Both the position numbers and the translations under genes were made by a program. From Albidovulum denitrificans (lineage in GTDB: Bacteria; Pseudomonadota; Alphaproteobacteria; Rhodobacterales; Rhodobacteraceae), in the NCBI RefSeq assembly GCF_002973535.1, contig NZ_PVEP01000006.1, forward strand, positions 124,001-188,000: DNA of 64,000 nucleotides, given 5' to 3'. Under the pieces are notes generated by a model. The model did no database searches. It saw only the letters and a program-made list of their open reading frames with translations, and was not told where the DNA came from. Shown piece after piece: positions 1-9,083 of this stretch (its first letter is position 1; each line of letters begins with the position of its first letter).

Positions 1-302
1 ACCGATACCGCCGCCGCGATCTCCTTCTGGAACAGCGCCAGGAACCCGCAGGACCCGGTGATCGCCTTGACCCCGCTCCGCTCAAGCCGCCGGGCGGCCG
101 CAAGCAGGGGTTCGATCATGTCGGGGCTGGGATCGGTCAGCAGCCGGGGAACCGTCAGCCCCTCGATGACCTCATAGGCCAGCGTGAACGGCAGGCCCGA
201 AGGGTTCTTGATATGGCCCGGAGGCTTGGGGAAGTAGGACTCCAGCGACAAGACGCCGATGGAAATCCCGCAGATGTTGATACCGCCTTTGACCTCGGCC
301 AT
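1..302 (-). CDS. Asp/Glu racemase-family protein, 3' part missing
   Basis: The first 100 residues read in the reverse direction from an ATG at 302; the rest lies beyond the left edge. The stretch GSCGFLALFQ near residue 88 carries a cysteine in the setting seen in aspartate/glutamate/hydantoin racemase-type proteins, which use paired cysteines for proton transfer; the second cysteine would be outside the window. The gene lies 87 bases downstream of the TAXI binding protein on the same strand, so the two are probably co-transcribed. I infer that it acts on the compound taken up by that transporter. Substrate unknown. Confidence 0.65.
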   Translation of the reverse strand, partial: MAEVKGGINICGISIGVLSLESYFPKPPGHIKNPSGLPFTLAYEVIEGLTVPRLLTDPSPDMIEPLLAAARRLERSGVKAITGSCGFLALFQKEIAAAVS

Positions 303-389
303 GTCCGGTCTCCGCGACAAGCGATGCGTGATGGCTTTGGCGGTCGGGGGCGGCCCTTGACGGACCGCCACCCGACCCGGAAGCGTGGC

Positions 390-1400
390 CTATTTCAGCA
401 GGCCCGCTTCACGGTAGAAGCGTTCGGCGCCGGGATGCAGCGGCACGCCGAGGGTGTCCATGCCGCCGAGCGCGGTATCAAGCGTGATGAGCTTGCCCTT
501 GGCATGGCCGTTGTCGAGAAGCATCCGGGTGTTTTCGTTCCAGAGCGCCTTGGTGATCCCGTAGACGAGGTCGTCGCTGAGGTCGGAGGAGACGACCAGA
601 AGGGCGCTGACGGCGGGCGTATGCACGTCATAGTCGATGCCCTCATACACCCCCGCCGGAATGGTGGACGGGATATAGGCCGGGATGATCTCGTTGATCT
701 TGGCGAGGTCTTCGTCGGCGAAGGAATGCAGCTCCATCCCCTTGGTGGAGGCGAGCTGCACCATCGCGGCGACCGGCCAGCCCGCAGCATAGAAATAGGC
801 GTCGAGCTGCCCGTCGGCCAGACGTTCGGCGGACTGGCTGTTGTTCAGCTCTGCCTCTTCCATGTTGTCGCGCGTCACGCCCCAGGCTTCGAGCATTTGC
901 AGCACCGCGACCTGCGTCCCCGATCCGGCCTGGGCGATGCCCACCCGTTTGTCCGCGAGGTCGCCGAGGTTGTTGATCTTCTGGCCCTTGGGCAGGACAA
1001 GATGCAGGTCCTCGGGGAAGAGGTTGGCGACGATGCGCAGCTTTTCGTGTTTCTTGCCCTCGAACTTGCCGGTGCCGAGATACATGTCGCGGGTCACGTC
1101 GGCGGCGGCCATGCCTGCCTCAAGCTCCCCGTTCTCCACGGCGGTGTTGTTGTAGACCGAGGCGGTGGTGGACTGGGCGATGGCGATCAGGCCCGGCACA
1201 CCGCACTGGCCACCCTCTTCGCAGGGGCGCGAGCCGGGAGGGGCCGAGATGCCGTTGGCGATGGTGCCGCCGATCGGAAAATAGGTGCCACCGGCGCTGC
1301 CGGTGCCGATGCGGAAAAAGGTCGGGTCCTGCGCGGCGGCGGCACCGGCACAGAACACCGCGGCCAAAGCGGCGCCGGAAATCTGCTTCAGAAGTCCCAT
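390..1400 (-). CDS. TAXI-family TRAP transporter solute-binding protein
   Basis: A 336-residue exported protein. It starts with a Sec-type signal peptide (MGLLKQISGAALAAVFCAG, probable cleavage after the Ala run at about 23), followed by the TAXI-family opening FRIGTGSAGGTYFPIGG. TAXI proteins capture carboxylates such as glutamate or 2-oxoglutarate in the periplasm and hand them to a fused DctQM membrane protein, which is not in this window. The conserved motif DKRVGIAQAGSGT in the middle is also typical. It is divergent from a LysR regulator (136-base gap) that probably controls it. Confidence 0.9.
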   Translation of the reverse strand: MGLLKQISGAALAAVFCAGAAAAQDPTFFRIGTGSAGGTYFPIGGTIANGISAPPGSRPCEEGGQCGVPGLIAIAQSTTASVYNNTAVENGELEAGMAAADVTRDMYLGTGKFEGKKHEKLRIVANLFPEDLHLVLPKGQKINNLGDLADKRVGIAQAGSGTQVAVLQMLEAWGVTRDNMEEAELNNSQSAERLADGQLDAYFYAAGWPVAAMVQLASTKGMELHSFADEDLAKINEIIPAYIPSTIPAGVYEGIDYDVHTPAVSALLVVSSDLSDDLVYGITKALWNENTRMLLDNGHAKGKLITLDTALGGMDTLGVPLHPGAERFYREAGLLK

Positions 1401-1500
1401 GTCATACTCCCTGTGAAAGACATTTCGCAGCAGCCTCGCGGAACGGGCATGCTTGGGGCCATCAGGACCGATGAAAGAAATAAAAGCAAATTCGTAATTA

Positions 1501-1513
1501 TATGGTTTTCATA
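1501..1513 (+). promoter_or_regulatory. Candidate LysR-type box
   Basis: TATGGTTTTCATA is an inverted repeat (TATG-N5-CATA) fitting the T-N11-A LysR consensus. It sits 24 bases before the LysR start codon, in the gap shared with the divergent TAXI gene. Assignment by pattern only. Confidence 0.35.
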
Positions 1514-1536
1514 AATTGGATTGATATGCTGCGGCT

Positions 1537-2481
1537 ATGAACCTGCAACAGCTTGCCGTCTTTCGCGAAGTCATGGAAACCGGCTCGGTCAGTGCCGCGG
1601 CGCGCAACCTCGGCCGGACCCAGCCTGCGATCAGCGCCTCCCTGAAGGCTCTTGAGGCGAACCTGGGGATGGAGCTGTTCGAGCGTGAGGGGCGCAAGCT
1701 CGTCCCCGTGCCGGAGGCGCATTACCTCTTGTCAGAGGCGGCAGAGATCCTGACGCGCGTGAGTGCGACGGAAACCAACCTTGTGGGGATGCGCAACCGG
1801 TCGAAAGGGTCGCTGCGGATCGTCGCGATGCCGGGTCCTTCGGTCTATCTGCTGCCGGACTTCGTCAGCCGGATAAAGTCCGGCGCCGACGATCTGCGGA
1901 TCACGCTGTCAAGCCGCAGCTCGCCGCAGATCCTGAACCTGATCGCGGCGCAGGCCTTCGATGTCGGGTTCTGCGACCTGTCGGCGGGCAACCTGAACAC
2001 CAACCTCTACAATGCCGAAACGCTGACCTGCGACTGCCTTTGCGCCGTGCCGGGCGACCACCCGCTTGCCGGGCGCCCGGTCATCGGGGCGCGCGACCTT
2101 GACGATGCGCCGATGGGGTTCCTGTCGGCCGGTCACCCGACCCATCGCGATACGCGCGCCGCTTTCGAGCGGGCAGGGGTAACCGTCGACCCACGGGTCG
2201 AGGCGCAGTATTTCATCCCCCTCTTGCGGTTCGTGGAGGCAGGGCAGATCTGCACCGTGCTGGACCCGCTGAGCGCGGAAAGCTACCGGCGCATGAATGG
2301 CGACAGGGGGCGGATCTGGTTCGCCCGCTTCGAACCCGCCGTTCCCTTCGGCTATTCGATCGTCACGCCCAAGCAACGCCCGCTATCCCTTCTGGCCCGC
2401 GATTTCGTCGGGCAATGGGGTCAGCATGTGCGCGGGATCATTGCGAAAACCGCTGGCGAAGGGCCACCGTTCGCCGGATAG
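1537..2481 (+). CDS. LysR-family transcriptional regulator
   Basis: 314 residues with the usual LysR layout: an N-terminal winged helix-turn-helix (residues 1-60, MNLQQLAVFREVMETGSVSA) and a C-terminal two-lobed effector domain beginning near residue 90. The length is normal for the family. It is divergent from the TAXI transporter gene, so local control of that gene and the racemase-like gene is likely. It converges with the next LysR gene, leaving only 12 bases between their stops. Effector unknown. Confidence 0.92.
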   Translation: MNLQQLAVFREVMETGSVSAAARNLGRTQPAISASLKALEANLGMELFEREGRKLVPVPEAHYLLSEAAEILTRVSATETNLVGMRNRSKGSLRIVAMPGPSVYLLPDFVSRIKSGADDLRITLSSRSSPQILNLIAAQAFDVGFCDLSAGNLNTNLYNAETLTCDCLCAVPGDHPLAGRPVIGARDLDDAPMGFLSAGHPTHRDTRAAFERAGVTVDPRVEAQYFIPLLRFVEAGQICTVLDPLSAESYRRMNGDRGRIWFARFEPAVPFGYSIVTPKQRPLSLLARDFVGQWGQHVRGIIAKTAGEGPPFAG

Positions 2482-2493
2482 CCTTCCCTGCCC

Positions 2494-3423
2494 TCACCGG
2501 GCATGGTCGGGAACCTCGGCCCCGTATTCCTGGATCGCCATCAGCGCGGGTGATCGGCGCAATTCGGACAGGAAGGTCGCCTGTATCCGCTTGGCAGGCT
2601 CGCCCTTGCGGGTGATGACGCAGACCGGGACCGGCTGGCTGGGGTAAAGCGGGCGGGCGGACAGCCGGTAGCGGTCGCCAACCGTCGCGGTCAGGGAATC
2701 GACGAAACCCACGCCCAGCCCGGCCTCGGCCATCAGGCAAGCAAGCGAGGAATAGCGCACCTCGGCCACCGCCTGCGTCCGCAACTCCCGCGTCAGGATG
2801 TCGGATGAAATCGCACGGTCGAGGCTGGTATTCGGTTCATACAGCACCAGCGGCAGGCCGGTGAGGTCGCGCGAGGTGATCGCCACCTTGTCCTCAAGCG
2901 GATGGCCGGGCGGAAAGACGCAGACCATCTGCGCCATGGCGAGGACCTCATAGGACAGCCCCTCACGCTCGGGCGGGTTCAGGCCAAGGCCGATGTCGGC
3001 CATCCGGGTTTCGACGGATTCCATGACGCCGGTGATGCGGCGCGTGTCCAGATGCACCCGCACGGCCGGTCGGCGCGAGAGGAATTCCCGCAGCGCCTGC
3101 GGGATCAGCGCATTGGCCAGGGGCGGCGTCCCGACGACGCGCAAATGCCCCGCCTCGCTGCGCTGGCGGGTTTCGATCCGGTGGCTGAACGCCTGGTAGA
3201 GCGAGAAGATGGATTCGCTATCGCGGTAGATCTCATCGGCATCGGGGGTCGGCACAAGGCGGTTGCCGAGACGTTCGAACAGCGGAAAGCCGATCCGCGC
3301 CTCCATCTGCCGGATCATGTTGGACACGGCGGGCTGCGAGACGTTCAGCGCCTTGGCGGCGCCCACGGTCGTGCGGGCGCGCACCACCTCGCGGAAGGTT
3401 TCCAACTGTCTTAGCGTGAACAT
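2494..3423 (-). CDS. LysR-family transcriptional regulator
   Basis: I start it at the ATG at 3423 (MFTLRQLETFREVVRARTTV), giving 309 residues; an in-frame start 18 bases upstream would add six unconserved residues. The N-terminal helix-turn-helix contains VGAAKALNVSQPAVSNMIR, followed by a LysR substrate-binding domain. It is divergent from the eleven-gene hydantoinase operon starting at 3637, which makes it the prime candidate regulator of that operon. Confidence 0.92.
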   Translation of the reverse strand: MFTLRQLETFREVVRARTTVGAAKALNVSQPAVSNMIRQMEARIGFPLFERLGNRLVPTPDADEIYRDSESIFSLYQAFSHRIETRQRSEAGHLRVVGTPPLANALIPQALREFLSRRPAVRVHLDTRRITGVMESVETRMADIGLGLNPPEREGLSYEVLAMAQMVCVFPPGHPLEDKVAITSRDLTGLPLVLYEPNTSLDRAISSDILTRELRTQAVAEVRYSSLACLMAEAGLGVGFVDSLTATVGDRYRLSARPLYPSQPVPVCVITRKGEPAKRIQATFLSELRRSPALMAIQEYGAEVPDHAR

Positions 3424-3449
3424 GGATCGCCCCGGCTGCACAATTCGGA

Positions 3450-3462
3450 TGCAGTATAAGCA
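3450..3462 (+). promoter_or_regulatory. Candidate LysR-type box upstream of the hydantoinase operon
   Basis: TGCAGTATAAGCA (TGC-N7-GCA) fits the T-N11-A LysR half-site rule. It lies 27 bases upstream of the LysR start at 3423 and about 175 bases upstream of the operon start. Pattern evidence only. Confidence 0.35.
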
Positions 3463-3636
3463 AACATTATTCCGCAGGTGAAGTATTTAATAACCAGCTA
3501 TATTGCCTCACGCTCCGCCCCTGTGTTGAACTTTCCCGTGCAGGGTGCGGGCTGGCCTCTCACCACGTTCGGCGGCCCGGTTCTTCCCGGTCTGGCCATG
3601 GCGCCCATGCAAACCAACAGAGAGGAAACACAAAAA

Positions 3637-4467
3637 ATGAAAATCATGATCAGCAGCCTCGCGCTATCGCTCGCCCTCTGCGGCGGCGCGCTGGCGCAGG
3701 ACAAGTTCACCGTCGCCCTCGACGGCACCTTCGCGCCCCATGCGATGCCGACGATGGATGGCGGGGTGGAGGGGTTCAACGTCGATCTGGCCAATACCAT
3801 CGGCGAACGTCTGGGCGCCGAGATGGAGATTGTCGCGACCCAGTTCTCCGGCATCCTGCCGGGCCTTCAGGCGGGGACCTATGATTTCGTCGTCGCCCCG
3901 ACCACCATCACCGAGGAACGCGCGGCGAATTACCTCTTTTCCGAGGGCTACCTGAACACCGACTTTCAGTTCCTCGTGAAGGCGGACGCCCCTGACGTGA
4001 CCGATCTGAACGGGTTCAAGGGCAAGGTGATCTCGGTCAACAAGGGCTCGGCCTATGACAGCTGGGCGCGTGGCCTGGCCGATGAGGTGGGCTGGACCGT
4101 GGAAAGCTACGGCACGGCGACCGACGCGGTGCAGGCGGTGCTGTCGGGCCGCGCCGATGCCACGGTCGCGGGCAACACCGTCATCGCCTGGGCGGCGCAG
4201 AAGACCCCCGGCGTGAAGCTCAGCTATCTGCACTCCACCGGCCTTGTCTGGGGGATGCCCTTCCGCAAGGGGGATGAGGCGTTGCGCGCGAAGGTCGAGG
4301 CGGTCATCGAATGCATGAAGGTCGATGGCACCATGGCGGCGATGCACAAGAAGTGGTTCGGGACCGATCCGGCCGAAGGCTCCGCCGCGCTGACACCGCG
4401 TCCGGGCTGGGGCGAACCCGGCTTTGACGGCTATGTCGAAGACGACCACACGCCCGGCTGTGCGTAA
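3637..4467 (+). CDS. Polar amino-acid type ABC transporter substrate-binding protein
   Basis: The start is the ATG at 3637, preceded by AGAGAGGAAA and opening a signal peptide ([20 protein letters not shown], cleavage after Ala20). The mature protein ([15 protein letters not shown]...) is a bacterial SBP family 3 protein of about 256 residues, the class that binds amino acids or related small solutes in the periplasm. It is the first gene of a tight operon with its ATPase and two permeases. With hydantoin-degrading enzymes downstream, the ligand is more likely a cyclic ureide or N-carbamoyl amino acid than a common amino acid; that is inference. Confidence 0.9.
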   Translation: MKIMISSLALSLALCGGALAQDKFTVALDGTFAPHAMPTMDGGVEGFNVDLANTIGERLGAEMEIVATQFSGILPGLQAGTYDFVVAPTTITEERAANYLFSEGYLNTDFQFLVKADAPDVTDLNGFKGKVISVNKGSAYDSWARGLADEVGWTVESYGTATDAVQAVLSGRADATVAGNTVIAWAAQKTPGVKLSYLHSTGLVWGMPFRKGDEALRAKVEAVIECMKVDGTMAAMHKKWFGTDPAEGSAALTPRPGWGEPGFDGYVEDDHTPGCA

Positions 4468-5245
4468 GCCGGAGGCAGAGAATGGCGGGGCCGCGCCCGG
4501 TGCGGGGCGGCCCACGCTTGAGGTGATCGGGCTGAGGAAATCCTTCGGCACGCTCGAAGTGCTGAAGAATGTCAGCCTTGCGGTGGAGAAGTCCGAAATG
4601 GTCTTCGTCCTCGGCCGCTCCGGTTCGGGCAAGTCCACCATGCTGCGCTGCTGCAACCGGCTGGAGGAGCCGGACGCGGGCGAGATCCTTCTGGAAGGCC
4701 AGCCGATCACCGGCAGCGGCGTCAACCTTGACAAGGTGCGGCGCCGGATCGGGATGGTGTTCCAGGGCTTCAACCTCTACCCCCATCTCGACGCGCGGCG
4801 GAATATCACGCTGGCCTTGCGCAAGGTGCTGAAGCAGTCGCGGGATGAGGCCGACACCCGCGCCGCCGCCGCGCTGACCCGCGTCGGGCTGGCCGACAAG
4901 GCGGGCAACTACCCGTCGCAACTGTCGGGTGGCCAGCAGCAGCGCGTCGCCATCGCGCGCGCCATTGCGCTGGAACCGGCGGTGATGCTCTTTGACGAAC
5001 CGACCTCGGCGCTTGACCCCGAACTGGTGGGCGATGTGCTGGGCGTCATGCGGGAGCTGAAAGAGGACGGCATGACGATGCTGGTCGTCAGTCACGAAAT
5101 GGCCTTTGCGCGCGAGGCCGCCGACCGCGTGGTCTTCATGGCCGATGGCCATATCGTCGAACAAGGCCCGCCCGAGGATCTGTTCACCAACCCGCAGCAC
5201 GAAAGCACCCGCGCTTTCCTGTCCCGCTACAGTTACGGTCCATGA
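4424..5245 (+). CDS. Polar amino-acid type ABC transporter ATP-binding protein
   Basis: 273 residues of the GlnQ/HisP type. Visible motifs are Walker [10 protein letters not shown], the Q-loop in [11 protein letters not shown], signature [14 protein letters not shown], Walker [14 protein letters not shown] and the switch His in [12 protein letters not shown]. The ATG at 4424 overlaps the binding-protein gene by 44 bases; a GTG at 4460 that overlaps its stop would be an equally reasonable start, because the first 25 residues are not conserved. It energises the importer formed with the two permeases that follow. Confidence 0.92.
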   Translation: MTAMSKTTTRPAVRKPEAENGGAAPGAGRPTLEVIGLRKSFGTLEVLKNVSLAVEKSEMVFVLGRSGSGKSTMLRCCNRLEEPDAGEILLEGQPITGSGVNLDKVRRRIGMVFQGFNLYPHLDARRNITLALRKVLKQSRDEADTRAAAALTRVGLADKAGNYPSQLSGGQQQRVAIARAIALEPAVMLFDEPTSALDPELVGDVLGVMRELKEDGMTMLVVSHEMAFAREAADRVVFMADGHIVEQGPPEDLFTNPQHESTRAFLSRYSYGP

Positions 5246-5925
5246 GCAATCTGGACCGTTTCATAGAGACCTTCCTGAACGGGGCAGTGCTGGCGAAATA
5301 CACGCCCGCGATCCTTCAGGGCGTCTGGGTGACGATCGAACTGTCGATCCTGATCGTCATCGCCGGGACGCTTCTGGGAACGTCTCTGGCCTGTATCCGC
5401 GCCTACCGGCTGCGCCCCGTGTCGTTCCTGATCGTGATCTATGCCGACATCTTCCGCGCCCTGCCGCCCCTGGTCCTGATCCTGCTGGCCTATTTCGGCC
5501 TGCCCAATGTCGGTGTGACGCTGTCAAGCTCCACGGTCCTTTTCGTGATCCTCGGCCTGACGCTTGGCGCCTTCGCGGAAGAGATCGTCTGGGCGGGCAT
5601 CACCTCCACCGACAAGGGCCAGTGGGAGGCGGCGCGCTCGACCGGCCTGGGCTTTACCCAGACGCTGATCTTCGTCGTGCTGCCGCAGGCGGTGCGGATG
5701 GTGATCCCGCCGCTGACGAACCGCGCCATCGCCATCACCAAGATGACCGCGCTTGGCACCGTGATCGGGGTGCCGGATATCCTGAATCAGGCGACGACGG
5801 CGCAAAGCTTTTCGGGCAATGCCTCGCCCCTGACGCTGGCGGCCGTCGCCTATGTGGTCCTGTTCCTGCCCTTTGTGATCCTGTCGCGCTGGCTGGAAAG
5901 CCGCTTTGCCTGGAAGAAGGGCTGA
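5242..5925 (+). CDS. Amino-acid type ABC transporter permease 1
   Basis: 227 residues with about five membrane segments and the HisMQ-type inner-membrane component fold. The cytoplasmic EAA-like loop reads [17 protein letters not shown], the contact site for the ATPase. The start overlaps the ATPase stop (ATGA). Together with the next gene it would form a heterodimeric channel. Confidence 0.92.
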   Translation: MSNLDRFIETFLNGAVLAKYTPAILQGVWVTIELSILIVIAGTLLGTSLACIRAYRLRPVSFLIVIYADIFRALPPLVLILLAYFGLPNVGVTLSSSTVLFVILGLTLGAFAEEIVWAGITSTDKGQWEAARSTGLGFTQTLIFVVLPQAVRMVIPPLTNRAIAITKMTALGTVIGVPDILNQATTAQSFSGNASPLTLAAVAYVVLFLPFVILSRWLESRFAWKKG

Positions 5926-5928
5926 CAC

Positions 5929-6594
5929 ATGGACCAGTTGATCCAGCAGTTCTTCAATATCGACATCATGGTGCAAGCCCTGCCGACGATCCTGCGCGGG
6001 TTGGGGATGACGCTTCTGATCTGCGCGGTGGTCATTCCGCTGGGCCTTGCGGGCGGGCTGATGGCGGCGCTGGCCTCGACCGCGCGGTCGCGCTGGCTGC
6101 GCTGGCCCGCGGTGGCGCTGGTCGATCTGTTCCGCGCGATACCGCCGCTGGTCCTCTTGATCTTCGTCTATGCGGGCCTGCCCTTCGCGGGCATACGCCT
6201 GTCGCCCTTCGTCGCGGTCGCCATCGCGTTCCTCCTGAACAACTCCTCCTATTACGGAGAGGTCTTCCGCGCGGGTCTGATCTCCATCGGCAAGGGCCAG
6301 TGGGAGGCGGCGCGATCGACCGGCCTGACCCAGCGCCAGACGCTGACCCATGTGATCCTGCCGCAGGCCACCCGCAACGTGCTGCCCGACCTGATCTCCA
6401 ACACGGTCGAGGTGGTAAAGCTGACCTCGCTCGCCTCGGTCGTGTCGCTGGGGGAGTTGCTGCATGCTGCCGACCTGGCCCGGTCGGTGACCTACAACGC
6501 CTCGCCACTGACGCTGGCGGCGGGGGTTTATCTTGTCCTGCTCTGGCCCGTGGTGCGGCTTCTCAGCCGCTACCAGCGCCGCATTGCTGTCTGA
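5929..6594 (+). CDS. Amino-acid type ABC transporter permease 2
   Basis: 221 residues, same family as the preceding permease, with about five membrane segments and the EAA-like loop [17 protein letters not shown]. Three bases separate it from the previous stop. The near-identical loop in both permeases suggests an old duplication. Confidence 0.92.
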   Translation: MDQLIQQFFNIDIMVQALPTILRGLGMTLLICAVVIPLGLAGGLMAALASTARSRWLRWPAVALVDLFRAIPPLVLLIFVYAGLPFAGIRLSPFVAVAIAFLLNNSSYYGEVFRAGLISIGKGQWEAARSTGLTQRQTLTHVILPQATRNVLPDLISNTVEVVKLTSLASVVSLGELLHAADLARSVTYNASPLTLAAGVYLVLLWPVVRLLSRYQRRIAV

Positions 6595-6604
6595 AAGGAA
6601 GATC

Positions 6605-7531
6605 ATGCGAGAGATCGTTATCGGAGCGGCCCAGATGGGTCCGAACCAGAAGGCCGACAGCCGCGAGGCCATCGTCGCGCGGATGCTGGCGCTTCTGGAG
6701 GAGGCGGCGCGCGCGGGCTGTACGCTGGTCGTCTACCCGGAACTGGCGCTGACGACCTTTTTCCCCCGCTGGTACATGGAGGATCAGGCCGAAGTCGATG
6801 GCTGGTTCGAGACCGAGATGCCGAACGCCGCGACCCGGCCCTTGTTCGACCGCGCGCGGGATCTGGGGATCGCGATCAGCTTCGGCTATGCCGAACTGAC
6901 CCCGGACGGCCATCACTTCAACACCCAGATCCTGACCGACCGGCAGGCCAACATCATCGCGAAATACCGCAAGACCCATCTGCCCGGCCATTCGGAATAC
7001 GATACCGAACGCGCCTTCCAGCATCTGGAGAAGCGCTATTTCGAACCCGGCGACACGGGCTTTCCGGTCTGGCGGACGCAGGATGCCGTCGTCGGCATGA
7101 TGATCTGCAACGACCGGCGCTGGCCTGAATCCTACCGGGTGATGGGCTTGCAGGGGGTGGAGCTTGTGATCCTTGGCTACAACACGCCCTCGGTGAACAG
7201 CCAGGACAGCCGCGAGGGCGAGGACAAGCGGCTTTATCATTCCGAGCTTTCCATGACCGCAGGCGCCTATCAGAACGCCACATGGGTGGTCGGCGTCGCC
7301 AAGGCGGGGGATGAGGACGGGCATCCGCTTATGGGCGGGTCGATCATCGTCGATCCGAACGGCTATGTCGTGGAACGCGCGAAAACGACGGGGGACGAAT
7401 TGCTGGTCCATGCCTGCGACATGGACCTGTCGGTCTTCGGGAAAGAGACGATCTTTGACTTCAAGCGCCACCGCCGGATCGAGCATTACGGGTTGATCGC
7501 CAGCCAGACCGGCGTGGTCGTGAAGGTATGA
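6605..7531 (+). CDS. N-carbamoyl-D-amino-acid hydrolase (nitrilase superfamily)
   Basis: 308 residues from the ATG at 6605 (AAGGAAG just upstream). The sequence follows Agrobacterium D-carbamoylase closely: VYPELALTTFFPRW, KYRKTHLPGHSEYD, FQHLEKRYFEPGD, ICNDRRWPE and GYNTP are all present. The catalytic triad is Glu46, Lys123 and Cys168. The enzyme hydrolyses N-carbamoyl-D-amino acids to the amino acid, CO2 and ammonia, the step after hydantoin ring opening. The hydantoinase and racemase-like genes in the same operon support this role. It is not the usual beta-ureidopropionase of the reductive pyrimidine pathway. Confidence 0.93.
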   Translation: MREIVIGAAQMGPNQKADSREAIVARMLALLEEAARAGCTLVVYPELALTTFFPRWYMEDQAEVDGWFETEMPNAATRPLFDRARDLGIAISFGYAELTPDGHHFNTQILTDRQANIIAKYRKTHLPGHSEYDTERAFQHLEKRYFEPGDTGFPVWRTQDAVVGMMICNDRRWPESYRVMGLQGVELVILGYNTPSVNSQDSREGEDKRLYHSELSMTAGAYQNATWVVGVAKAGDEDGHPLMGGSIIVDPNGYVVERAKTTGDELLVHACDMDLSVFGKETIFDFKRHRRIEHYGLIASQTGVVVKV

Positions 7532-8151
7532 CCGAACTCGACCTCACCCGGCTGGCGCCCATCGACCGCTACAAGCTGCTGACGGCGATCGTCGTGCCGC
7601 GTCCGGTGGCCTGGGTGACGACGCAGGACAGGACGGGCCGGGTCAACGCGGCGCCGTTTTCCTTCTTCAACCTCTTCGGACAGGACCCGGCGCTGATCAT
7701 CCTTGGCCTTGAACATCACCGCGACGGCTCCGGCCCCAAGGACACGGCCCGCAACATCGCCGAGACGGGGGAATTCGTGGTCAACATCGTGACGCCCGAT
7801 CTGGTGGAAACGATGGTCGCCACCGCCGCCGCCTATCCGCCCGAGATGGGCGAACCGGCGGCGCTGAACCTTGATCTTGCACCCTCAACCCTCGTCGCGC
7901 CGCCGCGCCTTGCGGCCGCGCCCGCCGCCATCGAATGCCGGCTGAAGGACACGCTGCGCTATTCGCCCGAACGCGATATCGTGGTGGGCGAGGCGGTGGC
8001 ACTGGCGGCGCGCGACGGGCTGGTCGATACTGGCCGCATGCATGTGGACTGGGGTGGTGAATTCCCCATCGCCCGGCTGTTCGCCGACCGTTACGCCCGG
8101 CTGGAAGAAATCGGGCGCCACGCCATACCGCAACCAATGGACCCAAGATGA
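7528..8151 (+). CDS. Flavin reductase-like FMN-binding protein
   Basis: 207 residues, overlapping the carbamoylase stop (ATGA). The N-terminal half (KLLTAIVVPRPVAWVTTQD, NAAPFSFFNLFGQDP) matches the flavin reductase-like split-barrel family that binds FMN without a Rossmann fold. Such proteins supply reduced flavin to a partner oxygenase or act directly as oxidoreductases. No flavin-dependent monooxygenase is encoded nearby, so the partner is unknown; the OYE-type flavoprotein at 11980-13935 is one possibility. Confidence 0.82.
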   Translation: MTELDLTRLAPIDRYKLLTAIVVPRPVAWVTTQDRTGRVNAAPFSFFNLFGQDPALIILGLEHHRDGSGPKDTARNIAETGEFVVNIVTPDLVETMVATAAAYPPEMGEPAALNLDLAPSTLVAPPRLAAAPAAIECRLKDTLRYSPERDIVVGEAVALAARDGLVDTGRMHVDWGGEFPIARLFADRYARLEEIGRHAIPQPMDPR

Positions 8152-9083
8152 CAGACCTGATCCACCGCAACTCCTCCGGCGTCTTCGTGATCGCGGCGAC
8201 GCCCTTTACCGAGGATGGCGCGCTTGACCTCGCTTCGACCGACCGGATGGTCGACTTCTACCTTGAAACCGGCGTCACCGGGATGACCATCCTTGGCATC
8301 ATGGGCGAGGCGCCGAAACTGTCGGGCGAGGAATCGCGCAGCTTCGTCAAGCGGGTGCTGGCGCGGATCGACGGGCGGGTGCCGGTGATCGTCGGTGTTT
8401 CGGGCGCCGGGATCGACCCGATGCGCGCGCTGACGGCCGAGGTGATGGCGGCGGGCGCGGCGGGCGTGATGCTCGCCCCGATGCAGGGCATGGGGCCGGA
8501 GGACCGGATCGAGGGCTATTTCGGGCAGGTCTGCAAGGCGCTTGGCCCCGATGTTCCCGTCTGCCTTCAGGATTACCCGCAAACCACCGGCGTGCGTATG
8601 TCGGTCGAGAGCATCCTGAAGATCGCCCGCGACAATCCGCAGGTGGTGATGCTGAAGCATGAGGACTGGCCGGGCCTGACCAAGCTGTCGCGCGTGCGGG
8701 CAGAGACGGGCACGGGCGAACAGCCGCGTCTGTCGATCCTGACTGGCAATTCCGCGCTTTTCCTGCCGCAGGAAATGCAGCGCGGCGCGGACGGGGCGAT
8801 GACGGGCTTCGCCTATCCCGAGATGATGGTGCAGGTGGTGGACCTGTCGCTGAAGGGCGACCATGACCGGGCCGAGGATATCTTCGACGCCTATCTGCCG
8901 CTGGTGCGCTACGAACAGCAGCTTGGCCTTGGCCTTGCCATCCGCAAGGAAACGCTGCGCCGTCGCGGTGTCATCGCCACCGCCAAGGTCCGCGCGCCGG
9001 GGCCTGTGATGACGAAGGCCGATCACGATGAACTGAGCCGTCTGGTCGCGCGGCTTGAGAAACGGTTGGGGGAGCTGGGCTGA
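8148..9083 (+). CDS. DapA/DHDPS-family lyase
   Basis: 311 residues of the TIM-barrel dihydrodipicolinate synthase/N-acetylneuraminate lyase family. The Schiff-base lysine is in VVMLKHEDWPG and the catalytic tyrosine in VCLQDYPQTTG. The pyruvate carboxylate-binding loop is replaced by GIMGEAPKLSGEE rather than the GTTGE of true DapA, so lysine biosynthesis is unlikely. In this operon it may cleave or hydrate a 2-oxo acid from ureide breakdown (inference). The start overlaps the previous stop (ATGA). Confidence 0.88.
   Translation: MTDLIHRNSSGVFVIAATPFTEDGALDLASTDRMVDFYLETGVTGMTILGIMGEAPKLSGEESRSFVKRVLARIDGRVPVIVGVSGAGIDPMRALTAEVMAAGAAGVMLAPMQGMGPEDRIEGYFGQVCKALGPDVPVCLQDYPQTTGVRMSVESILKIARDNPQVVMLKHEDWPGLTKLSRVRAETGTGEQPRLSILTGNSALFLPQEMQRGADGAMTGFAYPEMMVQVVDLSLKGDHDRAEDIFDAYLPLVRYEQQLGLGLAIRKETLRRRGVIATAKVRAPGPVMTKADHDELSRLVARLEKRLGELG

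Noticed and set aside
3478-3636. A 53-residue N-terminal extension of the first ABC binding protein
   Set aside because: The stretch covers the promoter region and has no conserved sequence; a ribosome-binding site and signal peptide start at 3637.
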